Source: Adhaeribacter radiodurans (GTDB lineage: Bacteria; Bacteroidota; Bacteroidia; Cytophagales; Hymenobacteraceae). From it: DNA of 64,000 nt. The position numbers and the translations under genes are program-made. Below, piece by piece: positions 15,859 to 24,995 of this stretch. The notes beneath the pieces were generated by a model. It was given only the letters and a program-made list of their open reading frames with translations. It ran no database searches and was not told the origin of the DNA. Where the stretch lies: assembly GCF_014075995.1 (NCBI RefSeq), contig NZ_CP055153.1:4650001-4714000 (forward strand). The letters run 5' to 3'. Within the stretch, counting starts at the first letter, position 1. Each line of letters begins with the position of its first letter.

Positions 15859-17925
15859 ATGGAAAAGAATAAGAAAATTCTGAACCGCGAACTGAGCTGG
15901 CTGGCTTTTAATTACCGCGTATTGCAAGAAGCCAAAGATGCCACCGTACCTTTACTGGAGCGCATTCAGTTTATGGCTATATTCTCTTCGAACCTCGATG
16001 AGTATTTTAAAGTGCACGTTGCCACCCTAAAAAGACTGATTCAGCTTAAAAAAAGTACCCGGCAAAAACTAGCGCAAGACCCCAACGAAGAATTAGACCA
16101 CGTATTAGCCGAAGTAGCCCGCCAGCAGGAAGAATTAGGAGAAACTTTCCGGAACCGGATTTTGCCCGCCTTACGCGCCGAAAAAATTTACTTACTCGAC
16201 GAAAAAACTATCCGGCCAGAACAGGAAGCCTTTATACGCGATTATTTTACTCATAAAGTTCAGCCTTTGCTTCAACCGGTTTTGCTTACCCCTGAGCAAA
16301 ATTTCTTTTTTCTGAAAGACCAGGTTCTTTATTTACTTATTGAGCTTACTAAAGCCAATCAACCACCCGCTACTGCTATTCTGGAAGTACCGACCAAGAA
16401 ACACGGCGGCCGTTTTGTAAAATTACCTACCCAAAACAACGAGCATTACGTTTTATTCCTGGACGATGTCATCCGTTTTGATTTACCGCAATTATTTCCG
16501 GAGTACGACACCGCTACTGCTTACGCCGTTAAAATATCGCGCGATGCGGAACTGGATATTGAAGAAGAAGTTTCGGAAAATTTATTAAGCAAAATAATAC
16601 GGAGCCTGAAAAAACGCGAGACAGGTTACCCCTCGCGTTTGCTCTACGACAGCGAAACGCCCACCTCTTTGCTGAATATTATTTGCCGGCTCATTGGCAT
16701 TACCAACGAGGAATTAGTAATAGGCAGTCGTTACCATAATTTCCGCGATTTTTTTGGCTTTCCGGATTTTAATTTATCGCACTTAAAGTACCCACCACAG
16801 CCCACTTTACCACACCCGAAGCTGCACGGCCGTAAAAATTTACTCGCAGCCATTTACCACCAAGACTTTTTACTGCATTACCCATATCAGTCGTTTGACT
16901 ACGTTTTGCAGTTTTTAAACGAAGCCGCCGCTGATCCGGCAGTAACCGCCGTAAGCGCTACTTTATACCGCGTAGCCGATAAATCAGAGGTGGCCAAAGC
17001 TCTGGTAAAAGCCGCCAAGAACGGAAAAAGAGTTACCGTAGTAGTAGAGGTAAAAGCGCGCTTCGACGAAGAATCGAATATTAACTGGGCCCGCAAACTG
17101 GAAAAAGCCGGTGCCACCGTAATTGTGGGTTTACCCGGATATAAAGTGCATTGTAAACTGTGCCTGGTAACGCGACAGGAAAAGAATAGCCTCGTAAACT
17201 ACGCGTATTTAAGTACCGGTAATTTTAACGAAAAAACATCGCGCATTTACGCCGACCACGGTTTATTTACCAGCGATGTTCGCCTGACGAAAGAAGTAGA
17301 AAGCGTTTTTCAGTTTTTACTGGACCGCAACCCCAATAAGCAGTTCCGGTACTTACTGGTGGCTCCTTTTAATATGCGCCAAAAGTTTGTTCAGTTAATT
17401 AACAAAGAAATCAAAAATGCCCGAAAAGGCTTGCCGGCCTATCTTATATTGAAAATGAATTCGTTACAAGACGAAGCCATGATTTTAAAGCTTTACGAAG
17501 CTAGTGCGGCCGGTGTGCGCATTGATTTAATTGTGCGGGGTATTTGTTGCTTAAACCCCGGCATTAAAGGTTTAAGCGAGAATATCCACGTGCGGAGTAT
17601 TGTAGACCGGTACCTGGAACATTCCCGCATTTATATTTTTGGAAATTCCGGCAACGAAAAAATGTACATTGCCTCCGCCGATTGGATGACCCGTAACCTG
17701 AGCCGCCGGGTAGAAGTAGGATTTCCTTTGTTTGATGGCGCTTTACGCCAGGAAGTAAGGCACTTGATAGAATTACAATTACAAGATAATACCAAAGCCC
17801 GCACCATTCAAAATACCTACCTTCGGACTAAAAATGCTACCGAAACACGGTCCCAATTTGATACTTATTCCTATTTGCAAACGCTTTACCAAGAAGCTGA
17901 AACAGCGCAGGAAGTTACGAAATAA
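15859..17925 (+). CDS. ppk1: Polyphosphate kinase 1
   Basis: 688 residues, full length for the family. It reversibly moves the terminal phosphate of ATP onto polyphosphate. The N domain begins ILNRELSWLAFNYRVLQEA; the head domain and the two phospholipase-D-like C domains follow. The autophosphorylated His is His431 (GYKVHCKLCLVTR) and the second essential His is His588 (RYLEHSRIYIFGN), matching the positions known from E. coli PPK1. YLSTGNFNEKTSRIYADHGLFT and LIVRGICCLNPGIKGLSENI are conserved blocks. It is cytoplasmic or membrane-associated. No ppx gene is adjacent. Confidence 0.97.
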   Translation: MEKNKKILNRELSWLAFNYRVLQEAKDATVPLLERIQFMAIFSSNLDEYFKVHVATLKRLIQLKKSTRQKLAQDPNEELDHVLAEVARQQEELGETFRNRILPALRAEKIYLLDEKTIRPEQEAFIRDYFTHKVQPLLQPVLLTPEQNFFFLKDQVLYLLIELTKANQPPATAILEVPTKKHGGRFVKLPTQNNEHYVLFLDDVIRFDLPQLFPEYDTATAYAVKISRDAELDIEEEVSENLLSKIIRSLKKRETGYPSRLLYDSETPTSLLNIICRLIGITNEELVIGSRYHNFRDFFGFPDFNLSHLKYPPQPTLPHPKLHGRKNLLAAIYHQDFLLHYPYQSFDYVLQFLNEAAADPAVTAVSATLYRVADKSEVAKALVKAAKNGKRVTVVVEVKARFDEESNINWARKLEKAGATVIVGLPGYKVHCKLCLVTRQEKNSLVNYAYLSTGNFNEKTSRIYADHGLFTSDVRLTKEVESVFQFLLDRNPNKQFRYLLVAPFNMRQKFVQLINKEIKNARKGLPAYLILKMNSLQDEAMILKLYEASAAGVRIDLIVRGICCLNPGIKGLSENIHVRSIVDRYLEHSRIYIFGNSGNEKMYIASADWMTRNLSRRVEVGFPLFDGALRQEVRHLIELQLQDNTKARTIQNTYLRTKNATETRSQFDTYSYLQTLYQEAETAQEVTK

Positions 17926-18209
17926 GCCAAAAGGTGGAATTGATAGTTTTGAATTTTTCACCTGGGACAATTAAGATTAAAATGGCGATTTTAATGACAA
18001 TTTCTACTGAATTTAACATTGATTACTAATTTTAACAGACTGCGGTATTCGAATAAATTATTATTCTTATTATTTAATTTAAGTATTCACACGTGCTAAT
18101 CTTAAAACTTTACGTTTAGTTATGTAGTATTTTGCCTAGTTTTAAGGTTTAAAAACCACCTGTGTTGGGCAAGCTAACTTGTATGTCTTGCTAATATTTA
18201 TTTGAGCGA

Positions 18210-18950
18210 ATGCCATTAAGAGAAGAATTTGAGAGTTCCGGTAACTGGTTATTCCGGCGAAGAGGCTGGTTGCCCATGTTACTTTACCCGTTTGCCATTT
18301 CCTTACTTTACTTTTATCCGGAGAAAACCTACAGCTGCGTTACCAGTACCTCCTGGGGCGCATTCTGTTTAACGGTATCCCTCGCAGGTTTAATCATCCG
18401 GGCTATTACCGTAGGCCACACGCCCAAAGGTACTTCTGGCCGCAATACCGATAAACAAATTGCCGAATGTCTAAATCATACTGGTATATACTCGGTAGTG
18501 CGCCACCCTTTGTATTTAGGCAATTTTTTAATGTGGCTCGGTTTGTTTCTGTTTATTGGTATTTGGTGGTTTGTGGTAATTTGTGCCCTGGCTTATTGGC
18601 TGTATTACGAGCGCATCATGTTTGCCGAAGAAGAGTTTTTACGCCGCAGTTACCCTAATACTTACGAAAAATGGGCAAGTCAAACCCCGGCCTTTTTTCC
18701 ACGGTTAACGGGTTGGAAAGCTTCTATCCTGCCCTTTTCATTACGTAACGTACTTAAACGCGAATACAATGGCTTATTTGCTATGGTCATTTCGTTTACC
18801 ATGCTCAATATGACTAGTCATTTTTTTGTGCAGCACCGTTTTCAGATTGATGGATTCTGGCAAGTAACTTTTGGTTTGGGCACCTTGCTGTTTCTGATTC
18901 TACGTTCGCTAAAAAAGTATACCCACGTTCTGGAAATAGCCGGCAGGTAA
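18210..18950 (+). CDS. ICMT/PEMT-like membrane methyltransferase (possible lipid A 1-phosphate methyltransferase)
   Basis: 246 residues with several hydrophobic helices. The SAM-binding signature of the isoprenylcysteine carboxyl methyltransferase superfamily is visible as GIYSVVRHPLYLGNFLMWLG and YYERIMFAEEEFLRRSYPNTYEKWASQTPAFFP. The preceding VGHTPKGTSGRNTDKQIAECLNHT resembles the branch containing the lipid A 1-phosphate methyltransferase LmtA of Leptospira. A role in envelope lipid modification is therefore plausible but not shown. The gene stands alone with about 285 bp upstream and 490 bp downstream. Confidence 0.75.
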   Translation: MPLREEFESSGNWLFRRRGWLPMLLYPFAISLLYFYPEKTYSCVTSTSWGAFCLTVSLAGLIIRAITVGHTPKGTSGRNTDKQIAECLNHTGIYSVVRHPLYLGNFLMWLGLFLFIGIWWFVVICALAYWLYYERIMFAEEEFLRRSYPNTYEKWASQTPAFFPRLTGWKASILPFSLRNVLKREYNGLFAMVISFTMLNMTSHFFVQHRFQIDGFWQVTFGLGTLLFLILRSLKKYTHVLEIAGR

Positions 18951-19110
18951 GTTCATTTTAGGCTAATGGTCAAAAGTTTGTGCTAATCTGATTAATAATT
19001 TAACAATTAAACAAGGACTAAATTTTTCTGTACTTCCTGTTTTAGTAGTTGAGCTAATGTTAGTTCTGCTTCGCCTGAACTTGCTTGCCTAATTAAAAGA
19101 AAATAAATCC

Positions 19111-19320
19111 AGCAGGTTTTGACAACAAGATTGTCTGAAACAGGAGTTGGGTAGAGAAAAACTATTTTTCCACCTTTTCAATTCACCCTTGCAGAATGAC
19201 GTACTTAAAGAAAAATAACGCTGTATTCTTTTCTTATCTCGAACGCACGTTATTTAAAATTGCTCCGGCAGTCGCTCTGAACCACTTAGATACTTGCAGG
19301 ATGACGGATAATGGCGGGTA
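19111..19320 (+). repeat. Degenerate intergenic repeat, copy 1
   Basis: Matches the region 20961-21180 at several points in the same order: AGGTTTTGACAACAAGATTG against AGGTTTTGACAATATTATTG, and CGGCAGTCGCTCTGAACCAC followed by TTAGATACTTGCAGGATGAC against CGGCAGTCAATCTAAATTAG followed by TTAGATCCTTCTAAGATGGC. The two copies flank the VOC and AraC genes in direct orientation. The remainder of 18951-19439 holds only the terminator hairpin at 19371. Confidence 0.55.
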
Positions 19321-19370
19321 GGTTGGATGAACTTATTCGGAACCTAGACTTAGTTGCAGGACAATAAAAA

Positions 19371-19405
19371 GAGCTGGCGTAACTTAAAGCACGTCAGCTC
19401 TTTTT
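19371..19405 (-). terminator. Rho-independent terminator, probably bidirectional
   Basis: GAGCTGGCGT (19371-19380) pairs with ACGTCAGCTC (19391-19400) with one G-T pair, around a 10-nt loop. The stem is flanked by A and T runs on either side, so it can work on both strands. On the minus strand it lies 35 bp past the stop of the VOC gene at 19440, the gene it most plausibly serves. Confidence 0.8.
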
Positions 19406-19439
19406 CTGCAAAGCGCTATTATACCTGATTTTCTTTTAC

Positions 19440-19865
19440 TTAGGCATTTTCCAGCGTTTGAATATCAAACTTTTTCATTTTCATATAAGCTTCCACTACT
19501 TTTTGTGCTTTGTCCGGATTACTCAATAACTTAGGCAACACCGTTGGTACAATTTGCCACGAGATCCCATATTTGTCTTTCAGCCAACCGCAGTTACTTT
19601 CTTCGCCCCCATCCGCGGTTAATTTTGTCCAGTAATGATCGATTTCTTCCTGCGTTTCGCAGTTTACCACAAAAGAAATTGCTTCTGTAAATTTAAAATG
19701 AGGACCTCCATTCAACCCCATAAATTTTTTCCCGTCCAGCTCAAAGGTCACTACCATTTGATTGTCGGCGGTAATTTTAGAATTCGGGAAAATAGAGCAG
19801 TAGAATTTTGCTGCTGCCTGGGCTTGTCCGTCGAACCACAAGCAAGGATAAATTTTATTTGTCAT
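19440..19865 (-). CDS. VOC-fold protein, PhnB-like (3-demethylubiquinone methyltransferase-like domain)
   Basis: 141 residues. MTNKIYPCLWFDGQAQAAAKFYCSIFPNSKI and VVTFELDGKKFMGLNGGPHFKFTEAISFVV are characteristic of the PhnB branch, and GGEESNCGWLKDKYGISWQIVP is the conserved C-terminal motif. Despite the historical name there is no methyltransferase fold. The activity is unknown. It lies 99 bp downstream of the AraC-family gene on the same strand, so the regulator and VOC gene may form a unit. Confidence 0.9.
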   Translation of the reverse strand: MTNKIYPCLWFDGQAQAAAKFYCSIFPNSKITADNQMVVTFELDGKKFMGLNGGPHFKFTEAISFVVNCETQEEIDHYWTKLTADGGEESNCGWLKDKYGISWQIVPTVLPKLLSNPDKAQKVVEAYMKMKKFDIQTLENA

Positions 19866-19964
19866 GATTATTTAGTTTTAAAGTACACCACAAACCTAGT
19901 ACAGAGGCCAACGAAAAAATAGAACAAAACCGACAAAAGTAATTTTAACGGTAATAGCTAAACT

Positions 19965-20723
19965 TTAGAATCTTAGATATTCTTTGGGCGTCAGATTCGT
20001 AAATTCCTTAAAGGCCCTTATAAAATGACTTTGGTCGGCATAGTTGTGGGTAAAGGCAATATCGGTAATAAGTTTAAACTGCCGTTTATTTAATTGTTGA
20101 AACGCTGCATTAAATTGAGCCACCCGTCGGTATTGGTTCGGCGAAAGCCCTACTTTTTGTTCAAACATTCGCTGAAAAGTTCTTTCGGTTACGCAAAGTT
20201 CATCCCGCACTTTTGTTAAAATTTCTTTAGCCGGATTTTCAGAGATTAATTGGGTGGCATATTGTATTAGCTTCGTGTCGGTTTTCACTTTGGTAATAAG
20301 CGAAAAAATAAAATCGTCTAAGAGGTTAAGCATTTCCTTGTTCGACGATGCATTTAGTAATTGTTCCTGTAAGTTTTTAGTTGTTTGTTGTTGCAAAAGG
20401 TTTAAGCTAATAGGATTGTTGGTTAGCTCCTGAGCCGAAAAACCGAAAAGCGCAGTTAACGCAAACGGCTTAAAAAAGTAAGCAATCAGGGTAAAGTTCT
20501 CGGTAAGGGTAATTTGTTCCGGAAAAATGGTTTGCCCAAAAAGGGTTAAATAATTAGAGTTATTTTTGATTTTTCCTTTGGCAGTCTGAAAAAGTAAAGT
20601 TGGTTTACCGTTAGCAAATAGTGGAAGCACAAACGAACTTTTAACATTGTAGTTTTCAATTACCAGAATATCTTCTACAAAATCGGCAATTTTTGCTGCG
20701 GGTAACGGGTAACTTGCTTTCAT
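19965..20723 (-). CDS. AraC-family transcriptional regulator
   Basis: 252 residues. The N-terminal ~140 residues form a cupin-like sensor region of the type found in many Bacteroidota regulators (starting YPLPAAKIADFVEDILVIEN). The C-terminal ~100 residues carry the two AraC helix-turn-helix motifs: EILTKVRDELCVTERTFQRMFEQKVGLSPNQYRRVAQFN, then ITDIAFTHNYADQSHFIRAFKEFTNLTPKEYLRF. Its effector is unknown. It probably controls itself and the VOC gene downstream. Confidence 0.92.
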   Translation of the reverse strand: MKASYPLPAAKIADFVEDILVIENYNVKSSFVLPLFANGKPTLLFQTAKGKIKNNSNYLTLFGQTIFPEQITLTENFTLIAYFFKPFALTALFGFSAQELTNNPISLNLLQQQTTKNLQEQLLNASSNKEMLNLLDDFIFSLITKVKTDTKLIQYATQLISENPAKEILTKVRDELCVTERTFQRMFEQKVGLSPNQYRRVAQFNAAFQQLNKRQFKLITDIAFTHNYADQSHFIRAFKEFTNLTPKEYLRF

Positions 20724-20960
20724 TTACAGAGGGTTCAACAAAATGTAATATATAACTCTCTCCACATATTTTTTAGCTTGGATAGCCTAATTTAGTAAAG
20801 TAACTTTTAAAATACTTTTATAGTAATTAGGAATTACTTACCTGTTATGAATTTAAAGTACTACTGGATTTTAAACTACCATGGGGCACAATTAATACCC
20901 AATAGAATTTAGCGGTTGCCTATTAAAATGAAGGTTAAACAATAGGGATATAAACCCAAT

Positions 20961-21180
20961 AGGTTTTGACAATATTATTGTCCGAAACTTTCCTGAACTG
21001 GAATTAAGTAGTACATATTTCTTTCTCTTTTGTCATCCTGGAAGGAACTAACCGGCAGAAAAGAAGAACGGATTGCTGATAGTAAGGGAGATTACTTGTT
21101 AAATGTAATGAATAACTTTCTCGATTAACCTGCGGCAGTCAATCTAAATTAGTTAGATCCTTCTAAGATGGCGGGAGTAA
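20961..21180 (+). repeat. Degenerate intergenic repeat, copy 2
   Basis: The second copy of the repeat described at 19111-19320, in the same orientation. It also contains GTCATCCTGGAAGGAACT and GATCCTTCTAAGATGGC, which look like decayed forms of the GTCATCCTGAG...GGATC repeat that I recall from Hymenobacteraceae intergenic regions. It sits in a 926-bp stretch (20724-21649) with no supported gene. A small hairpin, TAAGGTGGT at 21567 paired with ACCACCTTA at 21582, and the terminator at 21367 are the other structures there. Confidence 0.5.
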
Positions 21181-21366
21181 TTAGAAAGGAATAATATTAA
21201 AGTTCTATTTCCGACATTCCTGTTTTTTGAAAACCTGGCGAGTTTGAACTAAGGATTTTTTTAACTACTTGGTTTTAAACAACGTTTAGTTTCTGGCAGG
21301 GAAATTGCTAATGTTAATTGTAAATTTTACTTCCTGTTTTTTTTACATCTACCAATTAATGCGAAA

Positions 21367-21395
21367 GGCGACCTTAAGGTCGCCTTTTTGTTTTT
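21367..21395 (+). terminator. Strong rho-independent terminator, plus strand, with no upstream plus-strand gene
   Basis: GGCGACC (21367-21373), loop TTAA, GGTCGCC (21378-21384), followed by TTTTTGTTTTT. The T-tract is much better on the plus strand than on the minus strand. The nearest plus-strand gene upstream ends at 18950, with two minus-strand genes in between. It may therefore terminate an unrecognised small RNA. Confidence 0.8.
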
Positions 21396-21649
21396 ACTAA
21401 TATAAGTCAATAAAAGCTTATTAGTATTTTAATCAGAAGCTTCAGGCCAATAAAACAGTAAACTCAATCTTTTTAAATTAATCTTATCTGTGAAGCTATT
21501 TTGCATTTTAGAAGTTTATTTATTATCAGGTAATTTCCGCAACAATTAGTCCATAGCCAGCTCCTATAAGGTGGTAAAAGCACCACCTTAGGCGAAACTT
21601 TTACTTTTTTATAAATGCGAAACAAGTTCTATTTACAGAGTTAAGGGCA

Positions 21650-22582
21650 TTAATATCCTTTCGCTAGATTTACTTGAAAGAGAACTTCTTCGCCTTGTAA
21701 ATACCGGGGAAGGTTATTGAGCAATTGTTTTACTTTACCTTCTTCTTCTCCCAAATATCCACCGCCCGTATGTTGGGTAAGCAGTACATTTTCCATTTCC
21801 CACAAAGGGTTACTTTCCGGAATGGGTTCTTCTTCGGTAACATCTAATACGGCGCCAATTAATTTACCCGATTGTAAAGCTGAAATTAAAGCTTGCTCAT
21901 CGGTGGTACTGCCCCGCCCCACGCTGGCGTACAAGCTACCCGTTTTCATGGCTTGAATAAAAGTTTCGGAAACATATTTATCTGCCCCACCAGGTAAGGT
22001 ATTTATTACAACATCCGTCTCAGGTAGTTCTTTTAATAAATCCTCAAAAGAAAAAATATCGGCGGCCGGATTTTGGCGGGCAGTCATTTTAATCTGGCAA
22101 CCAAAGCCAGTTAGCATTTGTTTACAAGTTTGCCCGATAGTGCCGGCACCCAAAATAATTACTTTTTTATTACCCAGTAAATCTAAGTGCGGCCGCACCT
22201 GGTTACCTTGCCATTTCTTTTGCTCCTGCAATTTTACTAATTCCGGAATGCCCCGGTAAAAAGCCAGAATGCCACCTACCATGGTTTCGGCACACGGACG
22301 GGCAAAGAAATCGCCCATATTGGCCACCGTTGCCTTTACCTTAACCGATTGATATTGCTCAAAACCAGCCGAGTCTAGTTGCCAAAAAACTAAATTTAGT
22401 GATGCTTCTTCAAACCAGGCCACCGGCGGATTACCCATTACTATATCTGCCGTTTGAAAAGCGGGCAAGATATCTTCCTTTGCTAATTCGTTTCTAAAAA
22501 CAATTGTTAAATCCGATGGTACTGCTTGCCGTAAAAAATTCCGGTTGGCTTCATTAAAAGAAGTATAAATAAATAGCTTCAT
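21650..22582 (-). CDS. D-2-hydroxyacid dehydrogenase (NAD-dependent)
   Basis: 310 residues. The NAD-binding Rossmann motif is LGNKKVIILGAGTIGQTCKQML. The catalytic Arg lies in SLYASVGRGSTTDEQALI, the Glu in VLDVTEEEPIPESNPLWEMENVLLTQHTGG, and the His in QHTGG; all three are in the expected order. The enzyme interconverts a 2-keto acid and a D-2-hydroxy acid with NAD(P)H; the exact substrate (glyoxylate/hydroxypyruvate type is common for this branch) cannot be read from the sequence. Cytosolic and apparently monocistronic. Confidence 0.9.
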   Translation of the reverse strand: MKLFIYTSFNEANRNFLRQAVPSDLTIVFRNELAKEDILPAFQTADIVMGNPPVAWFEEASLNLVFWQLDSAGFEQYQSVKVKATVANMGDFFARPCAETMVGGILAFYRGIPELVKLQEQKKWQGNQVRPHLDLLGNKKVIILGAGTIGQTCKQMLTGFGCQIKMTARQNPAADIFSFEDLLKELPETDVVINTLPGGADKYVSETFIQAMKTGSLYASVGRGSTTDEQALISALQSGKLIGAVLDVTEEEPIPESNPLWEMENVLLTQHTGGGYLGEEEGKVKQLLNNLPRYLQGEEVLFQVNLAKGY

Positions 22583-22810
22583 TTCTTTCTATTAAAATAA
22601 TTTAAAATGAGATGCTTTTTTAAGGTTAATTAAATCTTTTAAATCCCTAAAAAGCTTACCCTAGTTCTACAACGCAAGTTTAAAAGATATCAGGTATTAT
22701 AATAGCAGGAGCGTTTATTTATCTCTTATAAATAAAGAAATAAACGTAACAGATTAAGGTTTTAGCGTAAATAACAGAAAAGTATATTGCCCGTTAATAA
22801 TAAAATATCT

Positions 22811-23068
22811 TTAAGCATCCAGAAAAGATTGAACCTCCATATTATCGAGGTAGGGTTCTAAAATAGACAGAGGGCTAGCTGATTTTTTAAAAGTACCGAT
22901 AATTTCTAAGCCACTTTTTTCCCAGCGCTCTACAAAATAATTATTAAGTTCGTATAAAGTAATATTCCAACCTTTATGATTTCGCTGGGCTAAGGCAGTA
23001 CCTTGCCGGGCTAACAGTTCCACCTGGCTCCTTAAAGGAAGATAGTGAAACAAGGTATATTCCAACAT
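22811..23068 (-). CDS. Small conserved hypothetical protein
   Basis: 85 residues, soluble, no signal peptide. It contains MLEYTLFHYLPLRSQVELLARQGTALAQR, then WNITLYELNNYFVERWEKSGLEIIGTFKKS and the ending LEPYLDNMEVQSFLDA. I recall similar short proteins with an LPL...LLxxGTxL start and a LEPYLDNI end from Hymenobacteraceae genomes, but no function is attached to them. The gene stands alone in AT-rich flanks. Confidence 0.65.
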   Translation of the reverse strand: MLEYTLFHYLPLRSQVELLARQGTALAQRNHKGWNITLYELNNYFVERWEKSGLEIIGTFKKSASPLSILEPYLDNMEVQSFLDA

Positions 23069-23289
23069 AATTTTAAGTTCTGATTTTATATTATTCCGTA
23101 CTAATTAAACCCGTTTAGGATACATCTAGTTCTACTAATAATTTCTGGATACTATAAAGTTTTAGATTTACTTTTTACTAAATAACTAAACCTTTAAAAT
23201 AAAAAAATAAACCCTAATAAGTGTAAATCTATTCTGTTGAGAATGAATATAAATTTTAGAACTTACTACTTTACTTATAAAGAAATAAT

Positions 23290-23757
23290 ATGAACCAATT
23301 ACTAATCGGCAATTTTGAAGATTTTCAGAAACACGAAGGGGCAGAACTAGGCGTTTCGGAGTATCATACCATTACGCAGGAACAAATTGCGAAATTTGCG
23401 GAAGCTACCTTAGACTATCAATGGATTCATTTAGATGCCGAAAGGGCCAAAACAGAATCGCCGTTTGGCAGTACCATTGCGCACGGCTACCTTACTGTAT
23501 CACTGCTACCTTATTTATGGGGACAGATTGTGACGATTCAGAATTTAAAAATGCAGGTAAATTATGAAATAGAAAACCTGCGATTTAACCAAGCGGTAAT
23601 GGTAAATAACCAGGTTCGACTAAAGGCTAAACTACTCTCTTTAAAAAATTTGCGGGGTATTGCCAAAGCTCAAATAGAAGTTACTCTGGAAATAATGGAT
23701 TCACCCAAACCGGCTTATACGGGTGTCATAACCTTTCTTTATCATTTTAATAAATAA
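23290..23757 (+). CDS. MaoC-family dehydratase
   Basis: 155 residues with the hot-dog fold signature of R-specific enoyl-CoA hydratases. The catalytic Asp42 and His47 lie in ATLDYQWIHLDAERAK, and SPFGSTIAHGYLTVSLLPYLWGQ is the conserved second block. Members hydrate trans-2-enoyl-CoA in fatty-acid or polyhydroxyalkanoate metabolism. The usual Asn-Pro between the catalytic residues is replaced by Gln-Trp, as in several stand-alone MaoC proteins of this length. No fatty-acid genes are adjacent. Confidence 0.9.
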   Translation: MNQLLIGNFEDFQKHEGAELGVSEYHTITQEQIAKFAEATLDYQWIHLDAERAKTESPFGSTIAHGYLTVSLLPYLWGQIVTIQNLKMQVNYEIENLRFNQAVMVNNQVRLKAKLLSLKNLRGIAKAQIEVTLEIMDSPKPAYTGVITFLYHFNK

Positions 23758-23900
23758 GATAATTTGCCTGGTACCTGGCCAGTATACCATTAAAAACAAA
23801 CTAAATTATTGAAGATTTTTAAGCTGTAAGTAATTTTTTTTAAACCATAGCCCCAGTAATTCGTTTTTAGGCTTGTAACTCAACTTTAAACTATAAAACT

Positions 23901-24194
23901 ATGGACACACAAGATTTAAAAAACAAAGCAGCCGATTTAAAAAATAAAGCAGATAACGTTAATCCGGAACATAAAGAAGGACCAGTAGCCTCAGCTATTG
24001 AAAATTATACTTCTAAATTACCTTCCGATCTATTTTTATGGGCAGCATTAGGCTCTATGGCGGTTTCTGCTACTTTAAAAATTATGAAAAAAGACGAGGA
24101 AGCATTATTTGTTGGTCAGTGGGCACCTTCCTTTTTACTGTTAGGTAACTACAATAAGATGATAAAATTAGCTGGCTACGAAAAAGATAAATAA
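23901..24194 (+). CDS. Small hypothetical protein with amphipathic N-terminus and hydrophobic core
   Basis: 97 residues. The first 25 residues repeat an ADLKNKA motif (DLKNKAADLKNKADNV) and should form an amphipathic helix. Residues about 42-62 (DLFLWAALGSMAVSATLKIM) and 70-85 (VGQWAPSFLLLGNYNKM) are hydrophobic and could sit in a membrane. I recall similar proteins in related Cytophagales, with no known role. A perfect 24-bp stem terminator follows the stop by 17 bp. Confidence 0.7.
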   Translation: MDTQDLKNKAADLKNKADNVNPEHKEGPVASAIENYTSKLPSDLFLWAALGSMAVSATLKIMKKDEEALFVGQWAPSFLLLGNYNKMIKLAGYEKDK

Positions 24195-24210
24195 CCCAGT
24201 AAATATGTAA

Positions 24211-24262
24211 TTCATTAAATTAAAAAGAGGAAGCAATAGCTTCCTCTTTTTAATTTAATGAA
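24211..24262. terminator. Long perfect hairpin, bidirectional terminator
   Basis: A 24-bp perfect stem: the left arm begins TTCATTAAATTAAAAAGAGG and ends GAAGC at 24234, the loop is AATA, and the right arm (24239-24262) mirrors it. The inner GC part (GAGGAAGC/GCTTCCTC) is flanked by A5/T5 runs on both sides, so it can end transcripts from both the plus-strand gene ending at 24194 and the minus-strand gene ending at 24322. Confidence 0.88.
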
Positions 24263-24321
24263 TTAGTAAATCTGAAAGCCTCACTTCCATTTAAAAGTAT
24301 TAGTAAACCTTTTGCTATTAC

Positions 24322-24687
24322 TTATATCCTTTCATCCGGAGTAAAATTCACTTCCATTTCTGCTTTAAATAGTACGTAAGCTCTTTTCCAGGGCTGCTCC
24401 CCTATTAGCCGCCATTTATGGCCGGAACCTGTGGTGTCCATGGCAAGCAAAACCTCACCGGGCTTTACAATAAAAGTTTCGCCGGAATAGGTTTCGAACT
24501 CCAGGGTACCCGTTAAAGTAAGTACGTATTGAGTAGTAGGAGCCGGATGCCAGTCGTAGGTAGCCGGAGCAGGTGTTTCCTTAAAACGAATGGCTACTGC
24601 CTCGTTTAAGTGATGCTCTGATACTATCCCGGTTTCTACGTGCGTATGGCCATCCGGGCCTGTAAATATTCTATAAGCTTTTATCAT
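24322..24687 (-). CDS. Cupin-domain protein
   Basis: 121 residues from the ATG at 24687; an in-frame TTG at 24702 is a less likely start. It is a single small beta-barrel: VAIRFKETPAPATYDWHPAPTTQYVLTLTGTLEFETYSGETFIVKPGEVLLAMDTTGSGHKWRLIG follows the two cupin motifs, with the second motif ending GSGHKW. The first motif has a single His (DWHPAP) instead of the usual HxH, so metal binding may be weakened. Function is unknown. Confidence 0.82.
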   Translation of the reverse strand: MIKAYRIFTGPDGHTHVETGIVSEHHLNEAVAIRFKETPAPATYDWHPAPTTQYVLTLTGTLEFETYSGETFIVKPGEVLLAMDTTGSGHKWRLIGEQPWKRAYVLFKAEMEVNFTPDERI

Positions 24688-24995
24688 AAGTATTTTCGGC
24701 AATACTGTTGTATACTTATCCTGAAGAAGAAAGGCTGCTTTACTTTCTTTCTTATTCCGTCCGTATTTTAGTAGACTTCTAAATAAGTAATAATCTTTTT
24801 AGTACCAGGTTCCTGGCCATCTGGTTAACGGATTAAGTTAAAAACAAACCTAATTTCTTAAATGGCTGGTAATAAAAAATTTACAATCCGTATCTGGTAA
24901 AGCTGTTTGTTAACTCATTATTTATCCTCATTAATTAACTTAAAATTTTGTATATAGCGGCTGGTTGTCTTAGCTTATTTGCGTCCGGATTTTAC
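24688..24995. other. Divergent intergenic region, nothing recognised
   Basis: About 308 bp between the divergent cupin and mini binding-protein genes. It is AT-rich. I saw no open frame, hairpin or operator-like repeat that I can support. Confidence 0.4.
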
